NCBI RefSeq assembly: GCF_017163935.1
Contig: NZ_JABVZR010000001.1
Span: 372,001-436,000, forward strand
Reading direction: 5' to 3'
Length of the DNA: 64,000 nt
Origin: Novosphingobium terrae
Lineage (GTDB): Bacteria > Pseudomonadota > Alphaproteobacteria > Sphingomonadales > Sphingomonadaceae
Shown: piece by piece, positions 7,169-16,407 of the stretch
How positions within the stretch are numbered: position 1 is the first letter of the stretch
Layout: each line of letters opens with the position of its first letter
Notes under the pieces: generated by a model
Databases searched by the model: none
The model's input: the letters and a program-made list of their open reading frames with translations, nothing else
What the model was told of the DNA's origin: nothing
Made by a program: the position numbers and the translations under genes

Positions 7169-9910
7169 TGCTACTTCCGGCACATCTTCACTGGCTGCTT
7201 CCAGCAACCTTTTCTCGATCGACTTCAAGCGGCTGGCGGTATCGATCTTCCCCGCGAACAAATCCGTCACATAGAACGTATCGATAGCTCGCTCACCATA
7301 GGTGGCGATGTGGGCGGAATGCACGATCAGCCGCGCCTCGAACAGAGCGCGCGCCAAACGGTTCAGCAATGCGGGCCGATCACGGGCGGAAATTTCCACC
7401 ACAGTGAACCGGTTCGACGCATCATTGTCGAACTCCACGCGCGGGCGGACCTCAAAGGCTTCTGCGCGGGGCCGGGCGAGGGGGCGGGCGGCCAGCTGCG
7501 GCACCAGCGGCACGCGGTTCGCCAAAGCGTCGCCGATCATCGTTTTCAGGCGCGCGAATTGCGCTTCTTCCGAGAAGGGGCGGCCTAGCGGGTCCTGCAC
7601 CAGGAAGTTGTCGACGGCGGTGCCGTTCTTGGCCGTGTGAATGCGGGCGTCGATGATGTTGCCGCCCGCCAGATGGATACCCCCGGCGATGCGGTAGAAC
7701 AGGCCGGGGTGGTCGGCGGCGATCACCATCACCAGCGTGGCGCCGCGCGCGGCATCATAGGTGGTGGTGATGGAGAGCGGCTCGCCCGCCGCCTGATCCA
7801 GTTGCGCCAGATTGAGGGCGATGACGTCCTCGCTTTCGGCGATCCAGTAGGCGTCGGCCATCAGCTTGCCCATGCGCTCGACCAGCGCGCCATTGTCGTC
7901 CATGCGGGCCGCGACGGCCTGCTTCTTGGCCTCGATGCGCTCGGCGCGGTGGCTCTGGACGTGGCCGAGGCGCAGGCGCTCCTCGGCGGCATTGTAAAGC
8001 TCGGCCAGCAGCTGGCGCTTCCAGCTGTTCCACACGCCGGGGCCCACGGCGCGAATGTCCACGATGGTCAGCAGCGTGAGCTGGCGCAGGCGTTCAAGCG
8101 ACTGCACCACCGAGACGAAATCGGTGATGGTCTTCCAGTCGGCCAGATCGCGCTTGAAGGCGGTGGCGCTCATGATGAGATGCTGGCGCACCAGCCAGCT
8201 GACCAACGCGGTTTCCTCTTCCGTCAGGCCGAAGCGCGGGCAGAGGCGCTTGGCGATCTCGGCGCCCAGGATGGAATGGTCGCCGCCGCGCCCCTTGGCG
8301 ATGTCATGCATCAGCACGGCGCAGAACAGCGCGCGGCGTGAGTGGATCTTGCCCAGCAGCAGCGTGGCAAGGGGGTGGTCCTTTGCCAGCTCGCCCTTTT
8401 CGATGCGCACCAGCAGGCCGATGGCGCGGATGGTGTGCTCGTCCACCGTATAGTGGTGGTACATATCGAACTGCATCTGGGCGTTGACGCGGCCAAACTC
8501 GGGTACGAAGCGGCCGAAGACGCCCGCCTCATTCATCCAGCGCAGCACGGTTTCGGGGTCGCGCTTGCTGGTCAGCACGCCGAGGAACAGCTCGTTGGCC
8601 TTGGGGTCCTTGCGCACCGCCGCATCGATCATGCGGCAGTCGCGGGTGAGCAGGCGCATGGTCTCGGGGTGGATTTCCAGCCCCTGTTCGTCCGCGATGG
8701 CGAAGATTTCCAGCATGCGGACGGGATCAGCCGCGAACCAGCCATCGTCCGGCGCGGCAATCCGGCTGGAGGCGACCTTGAAGCCCTTCACGGTCTTGGG
8801 CCGCCCACGGAAACCCGCGAACAGGCCCTTGCGCTGCTTCTTGGCGCTTTGCTCTTCCAACTGGGCGAGGAAGACGCCGGTCAGGCTGCCGACCTGTTTG
8901 GCCTGCAGGAAGAAATACTGCATGAAACGTTCGACGGCGCTTTTTCCCGGGCGGTCGGCGAAGTTCATGCGCTCGGCCACGGCGCGCTGCAGGTCGAAGG
9001 TCAGGCGGTCTTCGGCGCGGTTGGTCAGCTGATGCAGGTGGCAGCGCACCGCCCAGAAGAAGTTTTCCGCCCGGCGGAAATCGCGATATTCCTTGGGCGT
9101 CAGCAGGCCGACATCGACCAGTTCCGCCACAGAGCGCACCTTGTGGATGTATTTGCCGATCCAGTAGAGCGTGTGCAGGTCGCGCAGGCCCCCCTTGCCC
9201 TCTTTCACATTGGGCTCAACCACATAGCGCGAATCGCCGAGCCTTTTGTGGCGCTCGTTGCGCTCGATCAGCTTTTCGGTGACGAACTGGCGTTCCGTGC
9301 CCGCCACCACCTCGGCGAAGAAGCGGCGGCGCGCTTCCTCGAACAGTTCCTGATCGCCCCAGACATAGCGGCCCTCCAGCAGGGCGGTGCAGATGGTGAT
9401 GTCCGATTTGGCCATGCGGACCATATCATCCAGACTGCGGCTGGAATGGCCGACCTTCAGCCCCAGATCCCACAGGAAATAGAGCATGGCCTCGATCACC
9501 TGCTCGCACCAGTGGGTCTGCTTGGAGGGGGTGAGAAAGGCGATGTCGACGTCCGAATGCGGCGCCATTTCGCCGCGCCCATAGCCGCCCACGGCCATGA
9601 TCGTCAGCCTTTCGCCGCTGGAACGATGGCCTGACGGGTAGACATTGTTGACGACGTGATCGTGGATCACCCGCAGCAGCTGATCGACCAGAAAGGCCTG
9701 TGCCGCCGCCGCATCATGGCCGGCGGCGGGGCGTTCCTCCAGCCTGCGGGCGATTTCCGCGCGGCCATGGGCCAGAGCGGCGCGCAGGGCTTCCACCACT
9801 TTCATCCGCTGGCCGGCAGGCGGCTTGGCGGCCACCTCCGCATCGATGGCGGCGGTCAGCGCCCGCCGGTCGATCACGGCACGCTGGTTGGGGATGCGCA
9901 GGTCGTTCAT
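7166..9910 (-). CDS. glnD: Bifunctional PII uridylyltransferase / uridylyl-removing enzyme
   Basis: The nitrogen-status sensor that modifies and demodifies PII proteins. About 914 residues from the chosen start. Domains in order: nucleotidyltransferase with GGYGRGEMAPHSDVD (about 104-118), an HD hydrolase domain with HDIAKGRGGDHS (about 535), and two C-terminal ACT domains, VMVIAADHPGLFYRIAGG (about 723) and VEISARDRPALLNRLARAL (about 837). The frame is open to 10006; I prefer ATG at 9910 (MNDLRIPNQRAVID) because the upstream 32 residues look unlike the family, but no clear ribosome-binding site decides it. It converges on gltX, with repeat copy C between them. Confidence 0.95.
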   Translation of the reverse strand: MNDLRIPNQRAVIDRRALTAAIDAEVAAKPPAGQRMKVVEALRAALAHGRAEIARRLEERPAAGHDAAAAQAFLVDQLLRVIHDHVVNNVYPSGHRSSGERLTIMAVGGYGRGEMAPHSDVDIAFLTPSKQTHWCEQVIEAMLYFLWDLGLKVGHSSRSLDDMVRMAKSDITICTALLEGRYVWGDQELFEEARRRFFAEVVAGTERQFVTEKLIERNERHKRLGDSRYVVEPNVKEGKGGLRDLHTLYWIGKYIHKVRSVAELVDVGLLTPKEYRDFRRAENFFWAVRCHLHQLTNRAEDRLTFDLQRAVAERMNFADRPGKSAVERFMQYFFLQAKQVGSLTGVFLAQLEEQSAKKQRKGLFAGFRGRPKTVKGFKVASSRIAAPDDGWFAADPVRMLEIFAIADEQGLEIHPETMRLLTRDCRMIDAAVRKDPKANELFLGVLTSKRDPETVLRWMNEAGVFGRFVPEFGRVNAQMQFDMYHHYTVDEHTIRAIGLLVRIEKGELAKDHPLATLLLGKIHSRRALFCAVLMHDIAKGRGGDHSILGAEIAKRLCPRFGLTEEETALVSWLVRQHLIMSATAFKRDLADWKTITDFVSVVQSLERLRQLTLLTIVDIRAVGPGVWNSWKRQLLAELYNAAEERLRLGHVQSHRAERIEAKKQAVAARMDDNGALVERMGKLMADAYWIAESEDVIALNLAQLDQAAGEPLSITTTYDAARGATLVMVIAADHPGLFYRIAGGIHLAGGNIIDARIHTAKNGTAVDNFLVQDPLGRPFSEEAQFARLKTMIGDALANRVPLVPQLAARPLARPRAEAFEVRPRVEFDNDASNRFTVVEISARDRPALLNRLARALFEARLIVHSAHIATYGERAIDTFYVTDLFAGKIDTASRLKSIEKRLLEAASEDVPEVA

Positions 9911-10095
9911 GAACGCGGCTCTTATCCTGTTGCGAGCGGCCAGCATAGCGCCATCGCATGAAGAAGCGGTGAGCGAGCAGGCCCTTAGCGCGGAACCACC
10001 TATCATCGCGCCTTCCTCTATGCCAAAAGGCGCGGCGAAGCGGGTTGATCCCGTTATACCCTATGGCCCCGGACAGAGGCGGATTTTCGATTTCC

Positions 10096-11004
10096 ATGAC
10101 GCTTGATCTTGTACTGGATGCCGTGACCACCGCAGGCAGCGCCGTTCATCAGCCCCTGCAATGGGTCGATCTGCATCTGAAGCGCGGCATCGAACTGGGG
10201 CCGCTGACCACCCATTTCGGCTTCACGCTGCGCTATTATTCGCTGGCCTATCTGGCGGGCATCCTCTTCGGCTATTGGCATCTCACGCGCGAGTTGCGCA
10301 CGGGCGGCGCTCCGCTGGCGCAGCGCCATGCCGACGATCTGTTCTTCTGGTGCACCATCGGCATCATTCTGGGCGGTCGCCTGGGTTATGCGCTGTTCTA
10401 TGACCATGCGATGCTGACCAGCCCGGTGCTGCTGGTGCGGTTGTGGGATGGCGGCATGAGCTTCCATGGAGGCCTCACCGGCGTGATCGTGGCCATTGCC
10501 TGGGTGTGCCGTGCCAATGGGCTCAGCTTCCTGCGGGTGAGCGATTATATCGCCCCCTGCGCGCCGATCGGCCTGTTTTTCGGGCGCTGCGCCAACTTCA
10601 TCAATGGCGAGCTGTGGGGCCGTGTCACCACGCCGGATGTAGCCTGGGCGATGGTCTTCCCCGATGGCGGCCCGCTGCCGCGCCATCCCAGCCAGCTTTA
10701 CGAGGCGGCACTGGAAGGCCTGGTGCTGGCGCTGATCCTGATCCCGCTGTTCTGGAAGAGCGGCGCGCGCTGGCGCCCCGGCCTGCTGAGCGGCATCTTC
10801 GTGGGCGGCTATGGCGTGGCGCGTTTCTGCGTCGAATATTTCCGCGAGCCCGACAAGCAGCTTGAGGATTTTGCCCATGCCACCGGCATGTCGATGGGCC
10901 AGTGGCTCTGCGTGCCGATGATCGTGCTGGGTGTGGTGCTGGTGGTGCGGGCTTTGCGCCGCCCGGCGCTGGGCTCGGCTGCGGGCGCGCCTGTGGTGGC
11001 CTGA
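10096..11004 (+). CDS. lgt: Prolipoprotein diacylglyceryl transferase
   Basis: An integral inner-membrane enzyme that moves diacylglycerol from phosphatidylglycerol to the lipobox Cys of prolipoproteins. 302 residues from the chosen ATG, with several membrane segments. Signature residues are in HGGLTGVIVAI (about 124) and in GRCANFINGELWGR (about 163-176), which carries the essential Arg/Asn/Glu set. Starts at 10045 and 10063 are possible; 10096 (MTLDLVLDAV) gives the usual N-terminus. It is followed after 13 bases by a MidA-like methyltransferase, a common pairing in alphaproteobacteria. Confidence 0.95.
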   Translation: MTLDLVLDAVTTAGSAVHQPLQWVDLHLKRGIELGPLTTHFGFTLRYYSLAYLAGILFGYWHLTRELRTGGAPLAQRHADDLFFWCTIGIILGGRLGYALFYDHAMLTSPVLLVRLWDGGMSFHGGLTGVIVAIAWVCRANGLSFLRVSDYIAPCAPIGLFFGRCANFINGELWGRVTTPDVAWAMVFPDGGPLPRHPSQLYEAALEGLVLALILIPLFWKSGARWRPGLLSGIFVGGYGVARFCVEYFREPDKQLEDFAHATGMSMGQWLCVPMIVLGVVLVVRALRRPALGSAAGAPVVA

Positions 11005-11017
11005 TGAAGGCCGTCTG

Positions 11018-12073
11018 ATGTTTGGTGAGATGACACTGGAGCAGAGTCTCGCGCGGCTGATCGCCCTGCAGGGGCCGATCAGCCTGACGCTGTGGATGGG
11101 GCAGGCCAATGCCCATTATTACGGCAGCCGCGATCCCTTGGGCGCGGATGGCGATTTCACCACCGCGCCCGAAATCAGCCAGATGTTTGGCGAGATGGTC
11201 GGCGTGTGGTTGGCCGATGTGTGGTCGCGCGCCGGCAGCCCGGTGGATGCCGCTTATGTCGAGCTGGGGCCGGGGCGCGGCACGCTGGCCCGCGATGCGC
11301 TGCGGGTCTTGCGCCGTTTCGGCTGGGCGGGCAGCGTCCATTTTGTCGAGACCTCGGCCACCATGCGCGCGGCTCAGGCCCGCGCCGAGCCCGATGCGCA
11401 GTGGCATGACGATCTGGGCAGCCTGCCCGAAGACCGCCCGCTGCTGATCGTCGCCAATGAATTCCTCGATGCGCTGCCGGTGCGCCAGATCGTGAAAACG
11501 CCGCAGGGCTGGCGCGAGCGGATGGTGGGCCTGCAGGATGACCGCTTCGTGCCGATGGCGGGCACCATGCCGCTGGACCTCGCCGTGCCCGAGGCCTTCC
11601 GCGAGGCTGATGCCCAGACCATTGTCGAGATCGCCCCCGCCGCCAGCGTGGTGATGGGTGAAGTGGCCCGGCTGCTGGCGGCGCAGGGCGGAGCGGGGCT
11701 GGTGGTTGATTATGGCTACACCGCGCCTCAGACCGGTTCGACGCTTCAGGCCTTGAAGGGCCATGCCGCCGCCGATCCTTTCGCCACGCCGGGCGAGGCG
11801 GATCTGACCACTCTGGTGGATTTTTCCGCCGCCGTGGCTGCCGCGCAGGCGTCGGGCGCTCAGGTGGCAGGACCTGTGGGGCAGGGGGCTTTTCTGGGCG
11901 CTCTGGGGATTGCGCAGCGGGCCGGGGCGCTGGCCAAGGCCTCGCCCGCGCGGGCCGGGGAGATCGCCGGGGCGCTCGAACGGCTGGTGGCGCCCGAGCA
12001 GATGGGTACGCTGTTCAAGGTGCTGGGGCTGGCCGGGAAAGACTGGCCTTCGGGTGCCGGTTTCGCGGCCTAG
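11018..12073 (+). CDS. SAM-dependent methyltransferase, MidA/NDUFAF7 family
   Basis: A 351-residue methyltransferase of the family whose mitochondrial member NDUFAF7 methylates a complex I subunit. The family features are FTTAPEISQMFGEM (about 52), the SAM-binding loop ELGPGRGTL (about 82-90), NEFLDALPVRQ (about 147) and LVVDYGYT (about 229). The start is fixed by GAAGG at 11006-11010. It is translationally close to lgt. A role in respiratory complex I modification is inferred from the family only. Confidence 0.85.
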   Translation: MFGEMTLEQSLARLIALQGPISLTLWMGQANAHYYGSRDPLGADGDFTTAPEISQMFGEMVGVWLADVWSRAGSPVDAAYVELGPGRGTLARDALRVLRRFGWAGSVHFVETSATMRAAQARAEPDAQWHDDLGSLPEDRPLLIVANEFLDALPVRQIVKTPQGWRERMVGLQDDRFVPMAGTMPLDLAVPEAFREADAQTIVEIAPAASVVMGEVARLLAAQGGAGLVVDYGYTAPQTGSTLQALKGHAAADPFATPGEADLTTLVDFSAAVAAAQASGAQVAGPVGQGAFLGALGIAQRAGALAKASPARAGEIAGALERLVAPEQMGTLFKVLGLAGKDWPSGAGFAA

Positions 12074-12105
12074 CGCCGGGTGTTTCCACCCGGCGCGGCA
12101 ATGAC

Positions 12106-12438
12106 TTAGCCCTCTTCGGCCAGTCTCTGGGCCAGAGCGGCGATCTCGCCCGGTTCCAGAATCCAGGTTCGGGTCTTGCGGCCCTCGCGATGGACGGGGA
12201 CGGTGAGCAGGATACGCGCCTGCTCCCGCGCATGCGGCTTGTAGAGCGAGAAATGCAGCGCGCATTCGCGGATCAAGCCGATGATCGGCGTGCGGCCTTC
12301 CAGATCGATCATCGTGGCGGGCTGATCCCAGGGGATGTTGGCCACGGTGGCCTTCACATGCGGTTCCGCCGCGCCGACATAGGCCTCCACCGAGGTGTAA
12401 TCGGGGTGAGGTGCTTCGGGTTTCTTGTCTTCACTCAT
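12106..12438 (-). CDS. Conserved hypothetical protein, about 110 residues
   Basis: A small soluble acidic protein with no recognised domain. Start at 12438 (MSEDKKPEAPHPDYTSVEAY), preceded by AAGGA at good distance. The body reads like a regulator or chaperone fragment (TMIDLEGRTPIIGLIRECALHFSLYKP, then RTWILEPGEIAALAQRLAEEG), but I cannot assign a function. It converges on the methyltransferase gene with a 32-base gap and lies downstream of the thioredoxin-like gene in the same direction. Confidence 0.65.
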   Translation of the reverse strand: MSEDKKPEAPHPDYTSVEAYVGAAEPHVKATVANIPWDQPATMIDLEGRTPIIGLIRECALHFSLYKPHAREQARILLTVPVHREGRKTRTWILEPGEIAALAQRLAEEG

Positions 12439-12522
12439 CTCTTCAATCCTTTGCGCATGCGATCCTGCGCATCTGCGCCCTGCCCGATCATATAGGTATT
12501 CGGGCAGGAATTGCATCCCGGA

Positions 12523-13623
12523 TTAGCCGAAGGTGAAGACATAGGCGCGGATGCCGGGCTTCTCGAAGCTGATCGAGACGGTGTGATCGGCGATGGTGCC
12601 GCTCTGGCGGACCAATTGATAAAGCCGGTCTTCGCGCACTTCGCCCCAGCCATTGGCGTCGACATCGGTGCCGTGGTCGGCGCCGGGGGCCTTGCCATCG
12701 ATGGTGACGCGGAAGCGCACGGGCTGGCCATCCGCCGCGCCGCCCAGCACCAGATGAGCGTCGCGCGCATGGAAGCGGTAGCGCAGCAAGGCGGCGGGGC
12801 TGGCGGGGGTGATATACTCCGAACCGATGGTCCAGCTGCCGGTCAGATCCCAGGTGCCGCGCTCCAGATCGGCGGCGGGTTCATAGAGCTTGGCCCGGTT
12901 GCGCGAGGGGCCGCCGGGCGAGCGGAAGCCTTCGGCCTTGTCATAGCCCAGATAGGCTTCGGGTGAGCCCAGTTGCGCCCAGTCGGCCTCCGCCTCGATG
13001 CCCTTGCCGGTGATGGGCGGGGTGGGCACGCTGGACAGATCCTGCCCGGCCTCGGTCAGCAGCTTGCGGATCAGCGCTTCGCTCTGGGCATAATTGCCTT
13101 CGCCGATGTGGTAGCCCTGCATATGGCCCTTGGCGTCGATGAAGTAGAGGCTGGGCCAGCCCTCATTGGCGAATTGCTGCCAGGTGGCGTAGCTGTTGTC
13201 CTGCAGGTTGGGATAGGTCACGCCGAGTTGGCGGAAGGCGAGGCGGGCCTTGGCGGCATCATGCTCGAACTGGAATTCGGGGGCGTGGACGCCCACCACC
13301 ACCAGACCCTTGTCCTTGTAGCGCTGATTCCAAGCCTTCAGATAGGGCAGGGCGCGCAGCGAGTTGATGCAGCTGTAGGTCCAGAAATTGACCACCACCA
13401 CCTTGCCGCGCAAGGCATGCACCCCGCCCGGCACATCGGTGAGCCATGGCCCGGCATCGCTCAGCACATCGATGGGGCGGGCGGTGGCGCCGATGGGCAC
13501 GGGGCTGGCGTAAGCGGGCGTCAGCGCCTCCACGCAGCAGGCGGCGGTGATCAGGCCACCGGCGATGAGGGCGCTGGCGATAAAGCCGAGAGAGCGGGGG
13601 CGTGAGGAGCGGGGCTGGGCCAT
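12523..13623 (-). CDS. Exported thioredoxin-like protein with DipZ-type C-terminal domain; active site CxxS
   Basis: 366 residues. An N-terminal hydrophobic signal or anchor (FIASALIAGGLITAACC) precedes a TlpA/DipZ-like thioredoxin fold and a C-terminal beta-rich domain (about 240-366), as found after the thioredoxin domain in DipZ proteins. The active site reads WTYSCINSLR at 81-90: Cys85 is present, but the second Cys, expected at 88, is Ser. Family members usually have CINC, so this one should not do ordinary dithiol exchange and may trap or isomerise mixed disulfides. ATG at 13623 is preceded by GGAG. The gene is divergent from the epoxide hydrolase gene, with a large nested inverted repeat between them. 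Confidence 0.8.
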   Translation of the reverse strand: MAQPRSSRPRSLGFIASALIAGGLITAACCVEALTPAYASPVPIGATARPIDVLSDAGPWLTDVPGGVHALRGKVVVVNFWTYSCINSLRALPYLKAWNQRYKDKGLVVVGVHAPEFQFEHDAAKARLAFRQLGVTYPNLQDNSYATWQQFANEGWPSLYFIDAKGHMQGYHIGEGNYAQSEALIRKLLTEAGQDLSSVPTPPITGKGIEAEADWAQLGSPEAYLGYDKAEGFRSPGGPSRNRAKLYEPAADLERGTWDLTGSWTIGSEYITPASPAALLRYRFHARDAHLVLGGAADGQPVRFRVTIDGKAPGADHGTDVDANGWGEVREDRLYQLVRQSGTIADHTVSISFEKPGIRAYVFTFG

Positions 13624-13695
13624 GATGTGTCTCCGAAACAGGCAAGCGATCGATCCGCTTGGCGTTGGTTGCATCTTAGGCTTCCCGCCGCGATC

Positions 13696-13780
13696 CGCCC
13701 GTTAGGTGGCGCCCGGCGGTGTTAGCTTGCGAGAGGGCTGCTTTGCGCAGCTAACACCAACTCACTCCACCTAACGGGCG
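13696..13780. promoter_or_regulatory. Nested perfect inverted repeats in a divergent promoter
   Basis: The outer arms CGCCCGTTAGGTGG (13696-13709) and CCACCTAACGGGCG (13767-13780) are perfectly complementary over 14 bases. The inner arms GGTGTTAGCT (13718-13727) and AGCTAACACC (13749-13758) over 10. GTTAG recurs 20 bases apart on the left, and CTAAC 20 bases apart on the right, which is two helical turns and suggests a multi-dimer operator. It sits between the thioredoxin-like gene and the epoxide hydrolase gene and could control both. Confidence 0.65.
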
Positions 13781-13831
13781 TCTTTCAGGGGCTTGTCTAT
13801 GCTGGCCGTCATCCAATCGAGGAGACGAACA

Positions 13832-15103
13832 GTGGGGAATGCATTGAACCTTTCGCGCCGCCAATTCGCGGTCGGCGCATCTCTGGCCGGGGCCTTGGGC
13901 GCTCTGCCGGGCCTTGCCAGCGGCGCCACCGGCAGCACGGCGATCCGCTCTTTCAAGGTGGCGATCCCTCAGGCCGACATCACCGCGATGAAGCGCCGCA
14001 TCGCCGAAACCCGCTGGGCCGATCCCGAGCCTGCCACCGATGACAGCCAGGGCGTGCGCCGCGAGACCTTGCAGCCGCTGATGGCCTATTGGGCCGGCGC
14101 TTATGACTGGCGCAAGGTGGAGGCGCAGCTGAACGCCCTGCCGATGTTCATGACGCAGATCGACGGGCTGGACATCCATTTCATCCATGTCCGCTCACGC
14201 CATGAGAAGGCCATGCCGCTGATCCTGACTCATGGCTGGCCGGGCTCGGTGCTGGAGTTCATGAAGGTGATCGGCCCGCTGACGGACCCTGTTGCCCATG
14301 GTGGCAAGGCCGAGGATGCCTTTCATGTGGTGATCCCCTCGATCCCCGGCTTCGGCTTTTCGGAGAAGCCCAAGGTGGTGGGCTGGGGTTCGGACCATAT
14401 CGGTCGGGCGTGGTCGGCGCTGATGCTGCGGCTGGGGTATGATCGGTTCGTCAGCCAGGGCGGCGATTGCGGCTCGGTGATTTCGCAGCGCATGGCCTTG
14501 CAGCATGTGCCGGGGTTGCTGGGCATTCACCTCAATATGCCCGCCGTGGTGCCTGCCGACATTGCCCGCACGCTGGCCGCTGGCGATGCGGCTCCGGCTG
14601 ATCTGTCGCCCAAGGAGCGGGGGGCTTTCGATCAACTTGCTGCCTTCTACCGCGACAATTCCGCCTATGCCGCGATGATGAACACGCGGCCCCAGACCAT
14701 CGGCTATTCGCTGGTGGACTCGCCCGTCGGCATGGCGGCGTGGATGTATGAGAAGATCGCGCAATGGACCTACAGCAACGGCCAGCCTGAGAAGGTGCTG
14801 GGCCGCGATGCGATCCTCGATGATATCTCGCTCTACTGGCTGACCAGGACCGGGGCTTCTGCCGCGCGGATCTATTGGGAAGACCATACCAACAATTTCA
14901 ACGCGCGCGGCATCATCGACATGCCCGTCGCCGTCAGCGTCTTCCCCGGCGAGATCTTCCGCGCCCCCAAAAGCTGGGCCGAGCGCTGCTACAAGAACCT
15001 CTACTACTTCAACGAAGCCAGTGACGGCGGCCATTTCGCCGCCTGGGAACAACCCGCGCTCTTCGCTCAGGAAGTGCGCAACGCTTTCCGCCCTCTGCGC
15101 TGA
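13832..15103 (+). CDS. Epoxide hydrolase, Tat-exported, alpha/beta fold
   Basis: 423 residues from GTG at 13832, chosen because GGAG at 13821-13824 fits; an ATG at 13793 has no such site. A twin-arginine signal (SRRQFAVGASLAGALGALPG) is followed by the epoxide-hydrolase N-terminal domain and the alpha/beta hydrolase core. Seen: oxyanion motif HGWPGS (about 134), nucleophile Asp in GGDCGS (about 212), and a C-terminal His in DGGHFAAWEQ (about 400). The family opens epoxides through an alkyl-enzyme ester on the Asp. It begins a rightward run with the ohr remnant and another hydrolase; spacing suggests one transcript. Confidence 0.88.
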   Translation: MGNALNLSRRQFAVGASLAGALGALPGLASGATGSTAIRSFKVAIPQADITAMKRRIAETRWADPEPATDDSQGVRRETLQPLMAYWAGAYDWRKVEAQLNALPMFMTQIDGLDIHFIHVRSRHEKAMPLILTHGWPGSVLEFMKVIGPLTDPVAHGGKAEDAFHVVIPSIPGFGFSEKPKVVGWGSDHIGRAWSALMLRLGYDRFVSQGGDCGSVISQRMALQHVPGLLGIHLNMPAVVPADIARTLAAGDAAPADLSPKERGAFDQLAAFYRDNSAYAAMMNTRPQTIGYSLVDSPVGMAAWMYEKIAQWTYSNGQPEKVLGRDAILDDISLYWLTRTGASAARIYWEDHTNNFNARGIIDMPVAVSVFPGEIFRAPKSWAERCYKNLYYFNEASDGGHFAAWEQPALFAQEVRNAFRPLR

Positions 15104-15126
15104 ACCCCATTCCAAGGAGAACAACC

Positions 15127-15541
15127 ATGTCCGATACCAAGACGCTCTACACCGCCAATGTCCATGTCACCGGCGCCCGCGAGGGGCCATGCCAAGAGCA
15201 GCGATGGCCGTCTGGACATCAAGCTGTCCACCCCCGGCGGCCCCGGCGCGGGCACCAACCCCGAGCAACTGTTCGCTGCTGGCTGGTCGGCCTGTTTCGA
15301 GGGTGCGATGGGGCTGGCCGCCAAGGCCAAGGGCGTGACCCTGCCTGAAACCCTCGCCATCGATGCGCAGGTTGAGTTGCGCCATGGCGATGACGGTTTC
15401 TCGCTGGCCGCGCGCCTGACGGTCCATGTCCCCGGCCTTGCCGAAGATGTGGCACGCCAGATCATCGAGGCCGCCCACCGCACCTGCCCCTATTCCAAGG
15501 CGATCAAGGGCAACATCGACGCCATTGTCACGCTGGCCTGA
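15127..15541 (+). pseudogene. ohr: Ohr/OsmC organic hydroperoxide resistance gene with a +1 frameshift
   Basis: An ideal ribosome-binding site (AAGGAG) leads into MSDTKTLYTANVHVTGAREG, the typical Ohr start. The frame is then lost at the GGGG run at 15183-15186. Removing one G joins it perfectly to HAKSSDGRLDIKLSTPGG and the rest of the protein to the stop at 15541, 137 residues in all. Both redox cysteines survive in the second frame: the peroxidatic one in WSACFEGAM and the resolving one in HRTCPYSKAI. It is either a recent inactivation, a slippage-controlled switch, or a sequencing error. Family role: thiol-dependent reduction of organic peroxides. Confidence 0.9.
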
Positions 15542-15552
15542 AAGGTAAGATC

Positions 15553-16332
15553 ATGAAGAAGATGATGATGCGCGGCGGGCTGATGCTCGCCGCCGGGATG
15601 ATGGCCTCGGTTGCGCAGGCTCAGCCTGTGAAACCGACTGTGGTGCTGGTCCATGGTGCCTTTGCCGATAGCGCCAGCTGGAACGGCGTGATCACCGTGC
15701 TGGAGCATGACGGCTACCGTGTGATCGCGGCCCCCAACAATCTGCGCGGTGTGCGCGCCGATGCCGATGTTGTGGCCGATGTGGTGAAAAGCGTCGCTGG
15801 TCCCGTGGTGCTGGTTGGCCATTCCTATGGCGGCTCGGTGATCAGCGAGGCCGCGGAGGGGGCAGCCAACGTGAAGGCGCTGGTCTATGTCTCCGCCTTT
15901 GCCCCCGAAGCGGGCGAGACCGCCATCGGCCTCACCGGCAAGTTCCCCGGCAGCACGCTGGGCCCGACGCTGGCACCTCCGGTGAAGCTGAGCAGCGGTG
16001 GTAACGACCTCTATATTCAGCAAAACCTCTTCCCCGCCCAATTCGCGGCGGATGTGCCGCTTGCGTCGGCTCGCCTGATGGCCGCAGGTCAGCGCCCCAT
16101 CGCCGAGGCCGCTCTGGGGGAGCCCGAGACCGCTCCGGCATGGAAGCATACGCCATCTTGGTTCATCTATGGCGACGCCGACCGCAACATCCCTCCCGCC
16201 GCCATGGCCTTCATGGCCGAGCGCGCCCAGTCCCGCCAGACGGTGGTGGTGAAGGGGGCCTCGCATGTGGTGATGGTTTCCCATGCCATGGAGGTCGCAG
16301 GTCTGATCGAGAAGGCTGCCAAGGCGGAATAA
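15553..16332 (+). CDS. Secreted alpha/beta hydrolase, Ser nucleophile
   Basis: 259 residues, beginning with a signal peptide (MKKMMMRGGLMLAAGMMASVAQA, cleavage after AQA). The mature part is a small alpha/beta hydrolase: HGAFADSASWNGV oxyanion region, nucleophile elbow GHSYGG (Ser about 91), acid in YGDADRNIP and His in GASHVVMVS. The closest family pattern is the esterase/salicylate-esterase-like group, but the substrate cannot be told. It starts 11 bases after the ohr remnant and ends the operon, followed by a terminator hairpin at 16408-16445. Confidence 0.85.
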   Translation: MKKMMMRGGLMLAAGMMASVAQAQPVKPTVVLVHGAFADSASWNGVITVLEHDGYRVIAAPNNLRGVRADADVVADVVKSVAGPVVLVGHSYGGSVISEAAEGAANVKALVYVSAFAPEAGETAIGLTGKFPGSTLGPTLAPPVKLSSGGNDLYIQQNLFPAQFAADVPLASARLMAAGQRPIAEAALGEPETAPAWKHTPSWFIYGDADRNIPPAAMAFMAERAQSRQTVVVKGASHVVMVSHAMEVAGLIEKAAKAE

Positions 16333-16407
16333 CCCAGACAGAATGTGCGGTGCCGGTGTTCCCTCCCTCCCCTTGGGGGCACGTCCCGCCCCCTCCGGTG
16401 CTTCACG

